Origin: Blastococcus carthaginiensis | Lineage (GTDB): Bacteria > Actinomycetota > Actinomycetes > Mycobacteriales > Geodermatophilaceae | Direction: 5' to 3' | DNA: 64,000 nucleotides | Assembly: GCF_030731085.1 (NCBI RefSeq) | Contig: NZ_JASNFN010000001.1 | Span: forward strand, 502,906 to 566,905 | In this document: piece after piece, positions 23,637 to 32,125 of the stretch | How positions within the stretch are numbered: position 1 is the stretch's first letter | How the letters are laid out: each line of letters begins with the position of its first letter | The notes under the pieces: generated by a model | What the model was told of the DNA's origin: nothing | The model's input: the letters and a program-made list of their open reading frames with translations, nothing else | The model's database searches: none | Made by a program: the position numbers and the translations under genes

Positions 23637-24671
23637 GTGAGCGAGCCGCTGGTCATCGGGTTCGAGACTTCCTGCGACGAGACCGGCGTGGGCATCGTCC
23701 GCGGGCACACGCTGCTGGCGGACGCGCTGGCCACCTCGATGGAGGAGCACGAGCGCTTCGGCGGCGTCGTCCCCGAGATCGCCTCCCGCGCGCACCTGGA
23801 GGCGATGGTGCCGACGGTGCACCGGGCGCTGGCCGAGGCCGGTGTCCGCGCCGCCGACGTCGACGCCGTGGCGGTGACCAGCGGCCCCGGCCTGACCGGC
23901 GCGCTGCTGGTCGGGGTCGCGGCCGCCAAGGCGTACGCACTGGCGCTGGGCAAGCCGCTCTACGGCGTCAATCACCTCGCCGCGCACGTCGCCGTCGACG
24001 AGCTGCAGCACGGGCCGCTGGCCGAGCCGTCGATCGCGATGCTCGTCTCCGGCGGGCACAGCTCGCTGCTGCTGGTGCCCGACCTCGCGCAGGAGGTGCA
24101 GTCGCTGGGCCGCACCATCGACGACGCGGCGGGCGAGGCGTTCGACAAGGTCGCGCGCGTGCTCGGGCTGCCGTTCCCCGGGGGCCCGCCGATCGACCGG
24201 GCGGCCCGCCAGGGCGATCCGCACGCCATCGCCTTCCCTCGCGGGCTCACCGGCCCTCGCGACCCCGCCTACGACTTCTCCTTCTCCGGCCTGAAGACCG
24301 CCGTCGCCCGGTGGATCGAGGCCCGCGAGCGCGCCGGGGAGCCGGTGCCGGTGGCCGACGTCGCGGCCTCGTTCCAGGAGGCGGTCGCCGACGTGCTCAC
24401 CGCCAAGGCCGTGCGCGCCTGCCGCGACCACGGCGTCGACCACCTGGTGCTCGGCGGGGGAGTGGCGGCCAACTCGCGGCTGCGCGCGCTGGCCGAGGAG
24501 CGGTGCGCCAAGGCCGGCATCGTGCTGCGGGTGCCCAGCCCGAAGCTCTGCACCGACAACGGGGCGATGGTGGCGGCGCTGGGCTCGCGGCTGGTCGCCG
24601 CCGGGGTCGCGCCCTCCGCCCCCGACCTCGGCGCGGACAGCTCCCTGCCGATCGACGTCGTCAGCCGCTGA
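23637..24671 (+). CDS. tsaD: tRNA threonylcarbamoyladenosine transferase TsaD
   Basis: Transfers threonylcarbamoyl to A37 of ANN-decoding tRNAs. G-F-E-T-S-C-D-E-T-G-V-G starts the ASKHA fold, and the metal-binding pair is H-L-A-A-H. S-G-G-H-S-S-L-L and G-G-V-A-A-N-S-R-L are conserved. I chose GTG 23637 because GGAGGGA (23626-23632) is well placed and the resulting 344 aa matches mycobacterial TsaD. In-frame ATG 23583 and 23619 would fall in the repeat region or on the ribosome-binding site. Confidence 0.96.
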   Translation: MSEPLVIGFETSCDETGVGIVRGHTLLADALATSMEEHERFGGVVPEIASRAHLEAMVPTVHRALAEAGVRAADVDAVAVTSGPGLTGALLVGVAAAKAYALALGKPLYGVNHLAAHVAVDELQHGPLAEPSIAMLVSGGHSSLLLVPDLAQEVQSLGRTIDDAAGEAFDKVARVLGLPFPGGPPIDRAARQGDPHAIAFPRGLTGPRDPAYDFSFSGLKTAVARWIEARERAGEPVPVADVAASFQEAVADVLTAKAVRACRDHGVDHLVLGGGVAANSRLRALAEERCAKAGIVLRVPSPKLCTDNGAMVAALGSRLVAAGVAPSAPDLGADSSLPIDVVSR

Positions 24672-24686
24672 GGGAGGGCGGGCCGT

Positions 24687-24703
24687 GGCGGATGTCGTCC
24701 GCC
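24687..24703. terminator. Small hairpin between convergent tsaD and methyltransferase
   Basis: Arms GGCGGA and TCCGCC around TGTCG, 16 bases after the tsaD stop. The stem is only 6 bp and has no T-tract, so support for termination is weak. The rest of this 120-bp convergent gap holds a doubled GTGGCGCGGCTC. Confidence 0.3.
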
Positions 24704-24792
24704 GCTGACGCTCGGACGGGTTGAGCCGTGTGGGCGCCCGTGAGGCCGCATCGTGGCGCGGCTCCAGGTCGGGTGGCGCGGCTCGACCCGCC

Positions 24793-26034
24793 CTACGTGA
24801 CGTCGCAGACGAGGGCGGTCGGGGCGCCGTCGACCCGGGTGACGACGACCGTCGCCGCCCCGCTGCCGGGGCCGCGGAGCTGCCGGGCCAGGGTCTCCGG
24901 CTCGATCGCCGAGCCGCGCTTCTTGACCACGACCCGGCCGACGCCGTGCCCGCGCAGCAGCGCCTTGAGCTTCTTGAGGTTGAACGGCAGCACCTCGTCG
25001 ACCCGGTAGGAGCTCACCCACGGGCTCCCGACCGCGGGACCGTCCGAGGTGAGGTAGGCGATCGTCGGGTCGACGAGGGTCGCGCCCAGGTCGGCGGCGA
25101 CGAGGGAGACCAGGCCCGAGCGGATGACCGCGGGGTCGGGCTCGTGCAGCCAGGCCCGCACCGGCCCGGCCGGTGCCGGCCCGGGATCGGCGTCCGCGGT
25201 CAACTCGTGGAACTCGCCGTCGCGGACGACGGTCGCCCGGCGCCAGGTCGCCGACACCGCGCCGCCCCACAGCAGCGCCTCGACGATCGAGCCGCCGACC
25301 GACACCCACTCGGCCTCGACTCCGTCGGGCACCCGGTCGTGGTCCAGCCCGGGGGCCACCTTCACCACCGACGTCGGCACCTTGGCGAGGAGTTCCGCGA
25401 CGGTCGACCACGGCGGCGACCAGCGGTCGGGGTCCAGCAACCGCCGCCCGCCGGCCCGCCGGGCGGGGTCCAGGACGGCGGCGCCGCACCCGGCCACCTC
25501 GCCGCCGCGCGCGGCGGCCACCAGCTCCACGGCGTCGCCGGCCACCACCCAGACGTCGTCGGCGACGCCCAGCGCCTCGGCGTTGGCGGCGGTCAGCTCC
25601 CGGGCCACCGGGTCGACGTCGACGGCGAGCACCCGGGCGCCCGCGCGGGCCAGCGCGATCGTGTCGGTGCCCGCGGCGCACCCGAGGTCGGCGACGGAGT
25701 CGGCGCCCCCGGCGAGCAGCCGGGCCGCGCGCCGGGCGGCCAGTTCCGGGCGCCCGGCCTGCTCGAGGGTGTCGCCGGTGAACAGCATCCGGTCGGCGTC
25801 GGCCCCGAACGTCGCCCGTGCGTTCTGCCGCTGCCGGGCGATGCCCCACGCCGGCCCGGCGAGGTCGGTACCCACCTCGGCGCGCAGCCGCGTCAGCGCG
25901 GCCACCGCATCGACCCCCTCGGCCAGCAGCGCCGCCGCGCGCGCCAGCGCCGCCGCACCCTCCGGGGTCGTCAGCGCGCGCAGCTGGCGCACCGTCTCGG
26001 CGGTCTGCTCCTCGGATGGCCGGTCCACCGGCAC
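24793..26034 (-). CDS. Class I SAM methyltransferase with THUMP-like domain
   Basis: Predicted RNA or protein methyltransferase, 413 aa from GTG 26034. SAM motif I is V-A-D-L-G-C-A-A-G-T-D-T; the acidic end of strand 2 is L-A-V-D-V-D-P. L-D-P-A-R-R at about residue 220 is the motif-IV region. The C-terminal ~80 residues (F-N-L-K-K-L-K-A-L-L-R-G, V-V-V-K-K-R-G-S) form the THUMP-like domain. It is divergent from groES. Its first codons lie about 50 bp from the CIRCE site. Confidence 0.88.
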   Translation of the reverse strand: MPVDRPSEEQTAETVRQLRALTTPEGAAALARAAALLAEGVDAVAALTRLRAEVGTDLAGPAWGIARQRQNARATFGADADRMLFTGDTLEQAGRPELAARRAARLLAGGADSVADLGCAAGTDTIALARAGARVLAVDVDPVARELTAANAEALGVADDVWVVAGDAVELVAAARGGEVAGCGAAVLDPARRAGGRRLLDPDRWSPPWSTVAELLAKVPTSVVKVAPGLDHDRVPDGVEAEWVSVGGSIVEALLWGGAVSATWRRATVVRDGEFHELTADADPGPAPAGPVRAWLHEPDPAVIRSGLVSLVAADLGATLVDPTIAYLTSDGPAVGSPWVSSYRVDEVLPFNLKKLKALLRGHGVGRVVVKKRGSAIEPETLARQLRGPGSGAATVVVTRVDGAPTALVCDVT

Positions 26035-26087
26035 AGCGTGGCGTACGGGCTGGTCCGGTCCGACGTCACCCACCCCGGCGACCGGGT

Positions 26088-26120
26088 TGAGCGGCTGGCA
26101 CTCTCCTGGGTAGAGTGCCA
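26088..26120 (+). promoter_or_regulatory. groES promoter with overlapping CIRCE operator
   Basis: TTGAGC (26088-26093), a 17-nt spacer, then TAGAGT (26111-26116) form a sigma-A-type promoter. Over it lies TGGCACTC (26096-26103), nine bases, then GAGTGCCA (26113-26120), the CIRCE inverted repeat bound by HrcA. The right arm overlaps the -10, so HrcA binding would block polymerase. groES-groEL is therefore predicted to be heat-inducible through HrcA. HrcA itself is not in the window. Confidence 0.93.
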
Positions 26121-26223
26121 AGCGACACGGGCTGGCGCCCGACCCCCGCGACGGCGGGTGCCCGACCTCGTGCCACAGCATCGAACATCCCTGCCGTCCG
26201 ACACCGAAGGGGGCGTCACCGAC

Positions 26224-26532
26224 GTGACGACCGCTACCAAGGTCAGCATCAAGCCGCTGGAGGACCGGGTCGTGGTCCAGGCCAACGAGGCCGAGACCAC
26301 CACCGCCTCCGGTCTGGTCATCCCGGACACCGCCAAGGAGAAGCCCCAGGAGGGCACCGTCGTCGCCGTCGGCCCCGGCCGCATCGACGACAACGGCAAC
26401 CGCGTGCCGCTCGACGTGAACGTCGGCGACGTGGTCATCTACTCCAAGTACGGCGGCACCGAGGTCAAGTACGCCGGCGAGGAGTACCTGGTGCTCTCCG
26501 CCCGCGACCTGCTCGCCGTCGTGAGCAAGTGA
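26224..26532 (+). CDS. groES: Co-chaperonin GroES
   Basis: Heptameric lid of the GroEL chamber, 102 aa. I-K-P-L-E-D-R-V-V-V opens the domain, E-T-T-T-A-S-G-L-V-I-P-D-T-A-K-E-K-P is the mobile loop region, and Y-S-K-Y-G-G-T-E-V-K is typical near the end. GTG 26224 follows a purine run (GAAGGGGG). The ~105-nt leader begins at the CIRCE promoter. Two hairpins separate it from groEL. Confidence 0.98.
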   Translation: MTTATKVSIKPLEDRVVVQANEAETTTASGLVIPDTAKEKPQEGTVVAVGPGRIDDNGNRVPLDVNVGDVVIYSKYGGTEVKYAGEEYLVLSARDLLAVVSK

Positions 26533-26547
26533 CCTTCGCAGGTCACT
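26528..26547 (+). terminator. 8-bp hairpin over the groES stop codon
   Basis: AGTGACCT and AGGTCACT flank the tetraloop TCGC, and the groES TGA is in the left arm. It may protect the groES 3' end after processing. Confidence 0.45.
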
Positions 26548-26564
26548 AGCTCCACGCAGTACTC

Positions 26565-26606
26565 CGACCGCCCCGGCGGCCCGAACACCGGGTCCCGGGG
26601 CGGTCG
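26565..26606 (+). terminator. 12-bp hairpin with T-rich tail between groES and groEL
   Basis: CGACCGCCCCGG (26565-26576) pairs with CCGGGGCGGTCG (26595-26606), followed by TCTTTC. This is the shape of an intrinsic terminator inside the operon and would lower groEL relative to groES unless it is bypassed. Confidence 0.6.
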
Positions 26607-26640
26607 TCTTTCGCCCTGCACTGACTGATCGGAAGGGCCC

Positions 26641-28284
<1,644 letters not shown>

Positions 28285-28300
28285 GCCGTGCCGCCGCTGA

Positions 28301-28358
28301 TGATCAGGTGACCTGATCACCGGGGGTCCTGGCTCACGATCGACGGTGAGCCAGGACC
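28301..28358. repeat. Dispersed intergenic repeat A, copy 2 (after groEL)
   Basis: Same 58-nt element as 15964-16021. It opens with GATCAGGT-G-ACCTGATC, a near-perfect palindrome in this copy, then a 13-bp hairpin with arms GGTCCTGGCTCAC (28325-28337) and GTGAGCCAGGACC (28346-28358). It lies between the convergent groEL and whiB genes. Confidence 0.8.
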
Positions 28359-28430
28359 GGCGCACCCCGCCCGGGTCCGGGCCGGGCCCTGTAAGCGCTG
28401 GACGGGGCCCTCTCGCGTGCTCGTGGGGAG

Positions 28431-28730
28431 TTACACCCCGGCGGCGACGGCGGCCGGCTCGGCGGCGATCAGCCGGGCCCGCTCCTCCTCGCTCATGCCG
28501 CCCCAGACGCCGTAGGGCTCGCGGACGGCCAGCGCGTGCTTCAGGCACGCGTCGACGACGGGGCAGCGCGAGCAGACGGCCTTGGCCGCGGACTGCCGCC
28601 GCGCCCGGGCCGGCCCGCGCTCCCCGTCGGGGTGGAAGAAGAGGGACGTGTTCTCGCCACGGCAGGCGCCGTGGAGCTGCCAGTCCCAGACCTCGGCCAC
28701 GGGCGTCGGGAGTCTGCGGATGTCGGCCAT
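28431..28730 (-). CDS. WhiB-family Fe-S transcriptional regulator
   Basis: Redox- or NO-sensitive iron-sulfur regulator that acts with sigma-A region 4. Cluster ligands are C23, C53, C56 and C62 (C-x29-C-x2-C-x5-C), followed by the G-V-W-G-G turn. ATG 28730 is preceded by GGAGGAG, giving 99 aa; upstream in-frame sequence lacks support. The end is short with no long basic tail. The position next to groEL1 matches whiB3 of M. tuberculosis, but subclass from position alone is tentative. Confidence 0.95.
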   Translation of the reverse strand: MADIRRLPTPVAEVWDWQLHGACRGENTSLFFHPDGERGPARARRQSAAKAVCSRCPVVDACLKHALAVREPYGVWGGMSEEERARLIAAEPAAVAAGV

Positions 28731-29093
28731 GTCTCCTCCAGGACTCGGTAGAGCCGGAGGGGGCTGTCCGGCTGCAAGGGGCCCGGTGCCCTCGCCGTCC
28801 CACGTCCAAACACAGCCGATTCGCAACTTTTGCCCCGTGTGCGGTGCGTCACCTGGTCACCGGGCCGCTCACCCCCCGGGGTGAGGGCGTCTGTTCCGCC
28901 GCCGGGGAGTCGATCACTGTGGCTCCAGGTCGTGCTGACGTCCGGGAGGGGGAGCTACCCGGACCGGCTGCGCGACCCGCGCGGAGGTGGAGGGCCCACG
29001 AGGGCCCTCCACCCGAGCGACACCCGGCCGGGTGCCTTCCCGGCCGGTGGGGGGACCCGTCCGCCGAGCGGCCGGGAGGAGCGAGGAGCTGGC
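28731..29093. other. Divergent whiB / response-regulator intergenic region (363 bp)
   Basis: I see no convincing gene here. It holds two perfect hairpins: CTCACCCC-CC-GGGGTGAG (28868-28885) and GGTGGAGGGCCC-ACGA-GGGCCCTCCACC (28986-29013). The patch near 28805-28830 is less GC-rich than its surroundings and may be promoter DNA for whiB. Long regulated leaders for both genes are likely. Confidence 0.6.
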
Positions 29094-29804
29094 GTGATCG
29101 ACGACAGGATGCGCGCACCCGTGCACGGCGCGACCGTGTGGGTGTACGACGAGCGACGGCGGGTCCGGGACGACGTCGCCTCACGGCTGGTCGCCCTGCC
29201 CTTCGTCGGCCGGGTCGAGGTGGTCGGTGACGCGCAGTCGCTGATGGCCCGTCTGGCCACCCGCACGCCCGACGTCCTGGTCGTCGGCACGCAGCGGGCC
29301 GTCGACACCGGGCTGTCCGCCGCCACGCAGGCGCTCCGGTCGCACCCGGGGCTGCCGGTGCTGGTTCTCGGCGCACCCGACGACGCCGACAGCGTCCGGG
29401 CCGCCGTGGCCTTCGGCGCCCGCGGCTACCTGCGGTGGGACGCGACCGCCATCGAGATGGGCCTCGGCCTCTCCCGGGCCGGGCTGCGGGCCGACGGCCG
29501 GATCCCGCAGCAGCCGACCGCGCCGGCGCCCGCGTGGAGCGGTGCCGCCCCGCTGGCGGGCTCCGCGCCCACCACGGTGCGCTCGACCGTGCGCGACTCC
29601 GCCCCGGCCGTGGCGCTGTCCATGCGCGAGATGCAGGTGCTCACCGGGATGAGCCAGGGCAAGAGCAACGCCCAGATCGGCCGGGAGCTCTACCTGTCCG
29701 AGGACACCATCAAGACCCACGCCCGCCGGCTGTTCCGCAAGCTGGGCGCCAAGGACCGCGCCGAGGCGGTGGCCACCGGCTTCCGCCGCGGCATCATGAC
29801 CTGA
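29094..29804 (+). CDS. BldM-like LuxR-family regulator with degenerate receiver
   Basis: A 236-residue response-regulator-like protein. The C-terminal HTH (M-R-E-M-Q-V-L-T-G-M-S-Q-G-K-S-N-A-Q-I-G) closely resembles the BldM type, and the position between groEL1/whiB and guaB matches bldM in Streptomyces. The N-terminal ~125 residues fold like a receiver, but the phosphoacceptor position reads P-D-V-L-V-V-G (G65, not Asp), and the conserved Lys is replaced in G-Y-L-R-W-D-A. It therefore cannot be phosphorylated at the usual site. A linker rich in Pro and Ala joins the domains. Start GTG 29094 has GGAGC upstream; ATG 29109 is the alternative. Confidence 0.85.
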   Translation: MIDDRMRAPVHGATVWVYDERRRVRDDVASRLVALPFVGRVEVVGDAQSLMARLATRTPDVLVVGTQRAVDTGLSAATQALRSHPGLPVLVLGAPDDADSVRAAVAFGARGYLRWDATAIEMGLGLSRAGLRADGRIPQQPTAPAPAWSGAAPLAGSAPTTVRSTVRDSAPAVALSMREMQVLTGMSQGKSNAQIGRELYLSEDTIKTHARRLFRKLGAKDRAEAVATGFRRGIMT

Positions 29805-29829
29805 GCGGTCACCGACCGACGAACGCATG

Positions 29830-29866
29830 CCGAGGGCCGTCCCCCGAACCGGGAGACGGCCCTCGG
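29830..29866 (+). terminator. Terminator hairpin after the BldM-like gene
   Basis: CCGAGGGCCGTC (29830-29841) pairs with GACGGCCCTCGG (29855-29866), 25 bases after the stop. No T-tract. Confidence 0.65.
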
Positions 29867-29903
29867 TGCGTCGCCGTCCGCCTGCGGGCCGTGCGGTGTT
29901 CGA

Positions 29904-29956
29904 GGGACGACGGACGCGCTCAGCGCAACCGGGGGACGGCCACCTGGTCGCGGTGT
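29904..29956. repeat. Dispersed repeat C, copy a
   Basis: A 53-nt sequence, GGGACGACGGACGCGCTCAG at its start and CGCGGTGT at its end, that recurs at 29999-30051 with a single difference (T for C). The pair is separated by 42 nt in the convergent gap between the BldM-like gene and the DUF5319 gene. Confidence 0.85.
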
Positions 29957-29998
29957 GGTGCAGGGTCGGTCCGAGTGGGGCCCGGAGGGTTCCGCGTA

Positions 29999-30072
29999 GG
30001 GACGACGGACGCGCTCAGCGCAACCGGGGGACGGCCACCTGGCCGCGGTGTCGTCCGGAGGACGACGAAGAA
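29999..30072. repeat. Dispersed repeat C, copy b, with terminal hairpin
   Basis: Second direct copy (29999-30051), extended by a hairpin GTCGTCC-GGA-GGACGAC (30050-30066) that runs almost to the stop codon of the minus-strand DUF5319 gene. A diverged copy with a compensated hairpin sits at the end of the M23 peptidase gene (51084-51160). Confidence 0.8.
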
Positions 30073-30073
30073 C

Positions 30074-30472
30074 TCAGTCGTCGCGGGCGTGGCGGCCGGT
30101 GCGCCCGCCGCTGGGCTCGTCCCGCTCGGCCAGCGCCGCGATGCCGTCGGCGTACCCGCTGGCGTAGTCCCAGCTGACGTAGTCGTCCGGGTTCGGGTCG
30201 AAGGGCGGCTCGTGCCGGCCGGTCTGCCCCTCGTCGAGCAGTTGGCGCAGGTTGGCCTGCATCAGCGCCCAGTCGACGTGGTGCTCCTCCTCGCAGTCGG
30301 GGCAGTCGACCACGATGCCCTTGATGCCGGTCGGCTCGAGCAGGGTGCGGAAGACCTCGAGCTCGGCCAGGTCGTCGAGCACCCCGGCGCGCTCCTCCAT
30401 CGTGAGCGGCGGAGGGGCTGGCCCGTCGGCCGGGCCGAAGTCCGGCCCGAAGGCGTCGTCGAACGGAGACAC
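30074..30472 (-). CDS. DUF5319 family protein
   Basis: Actinobacterial protein of unknown function, 132 aa. Conserved features: E-P-T-G-I-K-G-I-V-V-D-C-P-D-C-E, a C-x-x-C pair followed by H-H-V-D-W, and F-D-P-N-P-D-D-Y-V-S-W-D-Y-A-S-G-Y-A-D-G. The C-x-x-C and His could bind metal. Start GTG 30472 is chosen because TACCGT (30479-30484, minus strand) ends 6 nt upstream; GTG 30478 is possible. It is divergent from guaB, a position conserved among Actinobacteria as far as I recall. Confidence 0.88.
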   Translation of the reverse strand: MSPFDDAFGPDFGPADGPAPPPLTMEERAGVLDDLAELEVFRTLLEPTGIKGIVVDCPDCEEEHHVDWALMQANLRQLLDEGQTGRHEPPFDPNPDDYVSWDYASGYADGIAALAERDEPSGGRTGRHARDD

Positions 30473-30526
30473 GGTCACACGGTAGCCGTCGAGCGGGCGG
30501 AGCACCGCCCCCTCCGTGCCGCCGCC

Positions 30527-30532
30527 TACGAT
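30527..30532 (+). promoter_or_regulatory. Probable -10 element of guaB
   Basis: TACGAT about 77 bases before ATG 30609, implying a leader of about 70 nt. Confidence 0.4.
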
Positions 30533-30608
30533 CAGGCCAGGTCCCGCGCGCCAGCGAGGTGTGTCGACCGGTGTCCGACCCGAACCGCGCCGAAGGGTGG
30601 CCGCGCAC

Positions 30609-32123
30609 ATGCAGCCCGACTCCGTGCCCGAGCTGCCGGCGAAGTTCGCCCGGCTCGGGCTCACCTACGACGACGTCCTGCTCGTGCCCGGGGCGTCCGA
30701 CGTCGTCCCGGCCGAGGTGGACACCAACAGCCGGGTGACCCGGCGGATCACCCTGGCGGTGCCGCTGCTGTCCAGCGCGATGGACACCGTGACCGAGGCG
30801 CGCATGGCGATCGCCATGGCCCGCGTCGGCGGCATGGGCGTGCTGCACCGCAACCTCTCCGCGGAGGAGCAGGCCGGCCAGGTCGACCTGGTCAAGCGGT
30901 CGGAGGCCGGAATGGTCACCAACCCGGTCACCTGCTCGCCGGAGAACACGCTCGCCGAGGTCGACGCGCTCTCGGCCCGCTACCGCATCTCGGGGGCGCC
31001 GGTCGTCGACGCCGACGGGGTCCTGCTCGGCATCGTCACCAACCGCGACATGCGGTTCGAGACCGACATGAACCGGCTCGTGCGCGACGTCATGACGCCG
31101 ATGCCGCTGGTCACCGCCCCGGTGGGCGTCGACCCGGAGACCGCCCTCGGCCTGCTCTCCCAGCACAAGATCGAGAAGCTGCCGCTGGTCGACGAGTCCG
31201 GCCGGCTGCGCGGGCTGATCACCGTCAAGGACTTCGTGAAGCGCGACCAGTTCCCGCTCTCCACGAAGGACGCCGACGGGCGCCTGGTCGTCGGCGCCGC
31301 CCTGGGCGTCGGCGAGGACGCCTACAAGCGCGCCGGGCTGCTGGTCGAGGCCGGTGTCGACGTGCTCGTGGTCGACACCGCGCACGGCCACCAGCGGGCG
31401 GTGCTGGAGATGGTCGCGCGGGTGAAGCAGGACTTCGGTGGCGACGGCGGGCTGGAGGTCGTCGGCGGCAACGTCGCGACCCGCGCCGGCGCACAGGCCC
31501 TGATCGACGCCGGGGTGGACGCGGTGAAGGTCGGCGTGGGCCCCGGGTCCATCTGCACGACCCGCGTGGTCGCCGGTGTGGGCGTGCCGCAGATCAGCGC
31601 CATCTACGAGGCCTGGCTCGCGGCCGGCCCGGCCGGGGTCCCGGTCATCGCCGACGGCGGGTTGCAGTACTCCGGTGACATCGCCAAGGCGCTCGTCGCC
31701 GGGGCCGACACCGTGATGATCGGTGGGCTCTTCGCCGGGGTCGAGGAGGCCCCGGGCGAGCTGGTCTTCATGAACGGCAAGCAGTACAAGACCTACCGCG
31801 GCATGGGCAGCCTCGGCGCCATGCAGAAGCGCGGCAACCAGTCGTTCAGCCGCGACCGCTACTTCGCCGACGACGTCCTCTCCGACGACAAGCTCGTCCC
31901 CGAGGGCATCGAGGGCCAGGTGCCCTACCGGGGGGCGCTGTCCGGCGTCGCCCACCAGCTCGTCGGCGGCCTGCGCGCCTCCATGGGCTACGCCGGTGCC
32001 GGCACCGTCGCCGAGCTCAAGGAGCGCGGGCAGCTGACCCGGATCACCTCCGCCGGGCTGGTGGAGAGTCACCCCCACGACATCCAGATGACCGCCGAGG
32101 CACCGAACTACCGGGGGCGTTGA
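30609..32123 (+). CDS. guaB: IMP dehydrogenase
   Basis: Oxidises IMP to XMP, the committed step to GMP. The 504-residue protein has the TIM barrel (L-T-Y-D-D-V-L-L-V-P), a CBS pair inserted at about residues 105-225, and the catalytic loop G-P-G-S-I-C-T-T-R-V-V with the nucleophilic Cys. The flap ends with Q-V-P-Y-R-G. ATG 30609 gives a normal length. guaB3 starts 2 bases after, and guaA follows, forming a guaB-guaB3-guaA operon. Confidence 0.98.
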   Translation: MQPDSVPELPAKFARLGLTYDDVLLVPGASDVVPAEVDTNSRVTRRITLAVPLLSSAMDTVTEARMAIAMARVGGMGVLHRNLSAEEQAGQVDLVKRSEAGMVTNPVTCSPENTLAEVDALSARYRISGAPVVDADGVLLGIVTNRDMRFETDMNRLVRDVMTPMPLVTAPVGVDPETALGLLSQHKIEKLPLVDESGRLRGLITVKDFVKRDQFPLSTKDADGRLVVGAALGVGEDAYKRAGLLVEAGVDVLVVDTAHGHQRAVLEMVARVKQDFGGDGGLEVVGGNVATRAGAQALIDAGVDAVKVGVGPGSICTTRVVAGVGVPQISAIYEAWLAAGPAGVPVIADGGLQYSGDIAKALVAGADTVMIGGLFAGVEEAPGELVFMNGKQYKTYRGMGSLGAMQKRGNQSFSRDRYFADDVLSDDKLVPEGIEGQVPYRGALSGVAHQLVGGLRASMGYAGAGTVAELKERGQLTRITSAGLVESHPHDIQMTAEAPNYRGR

Positions 32124-32125
32124 GC

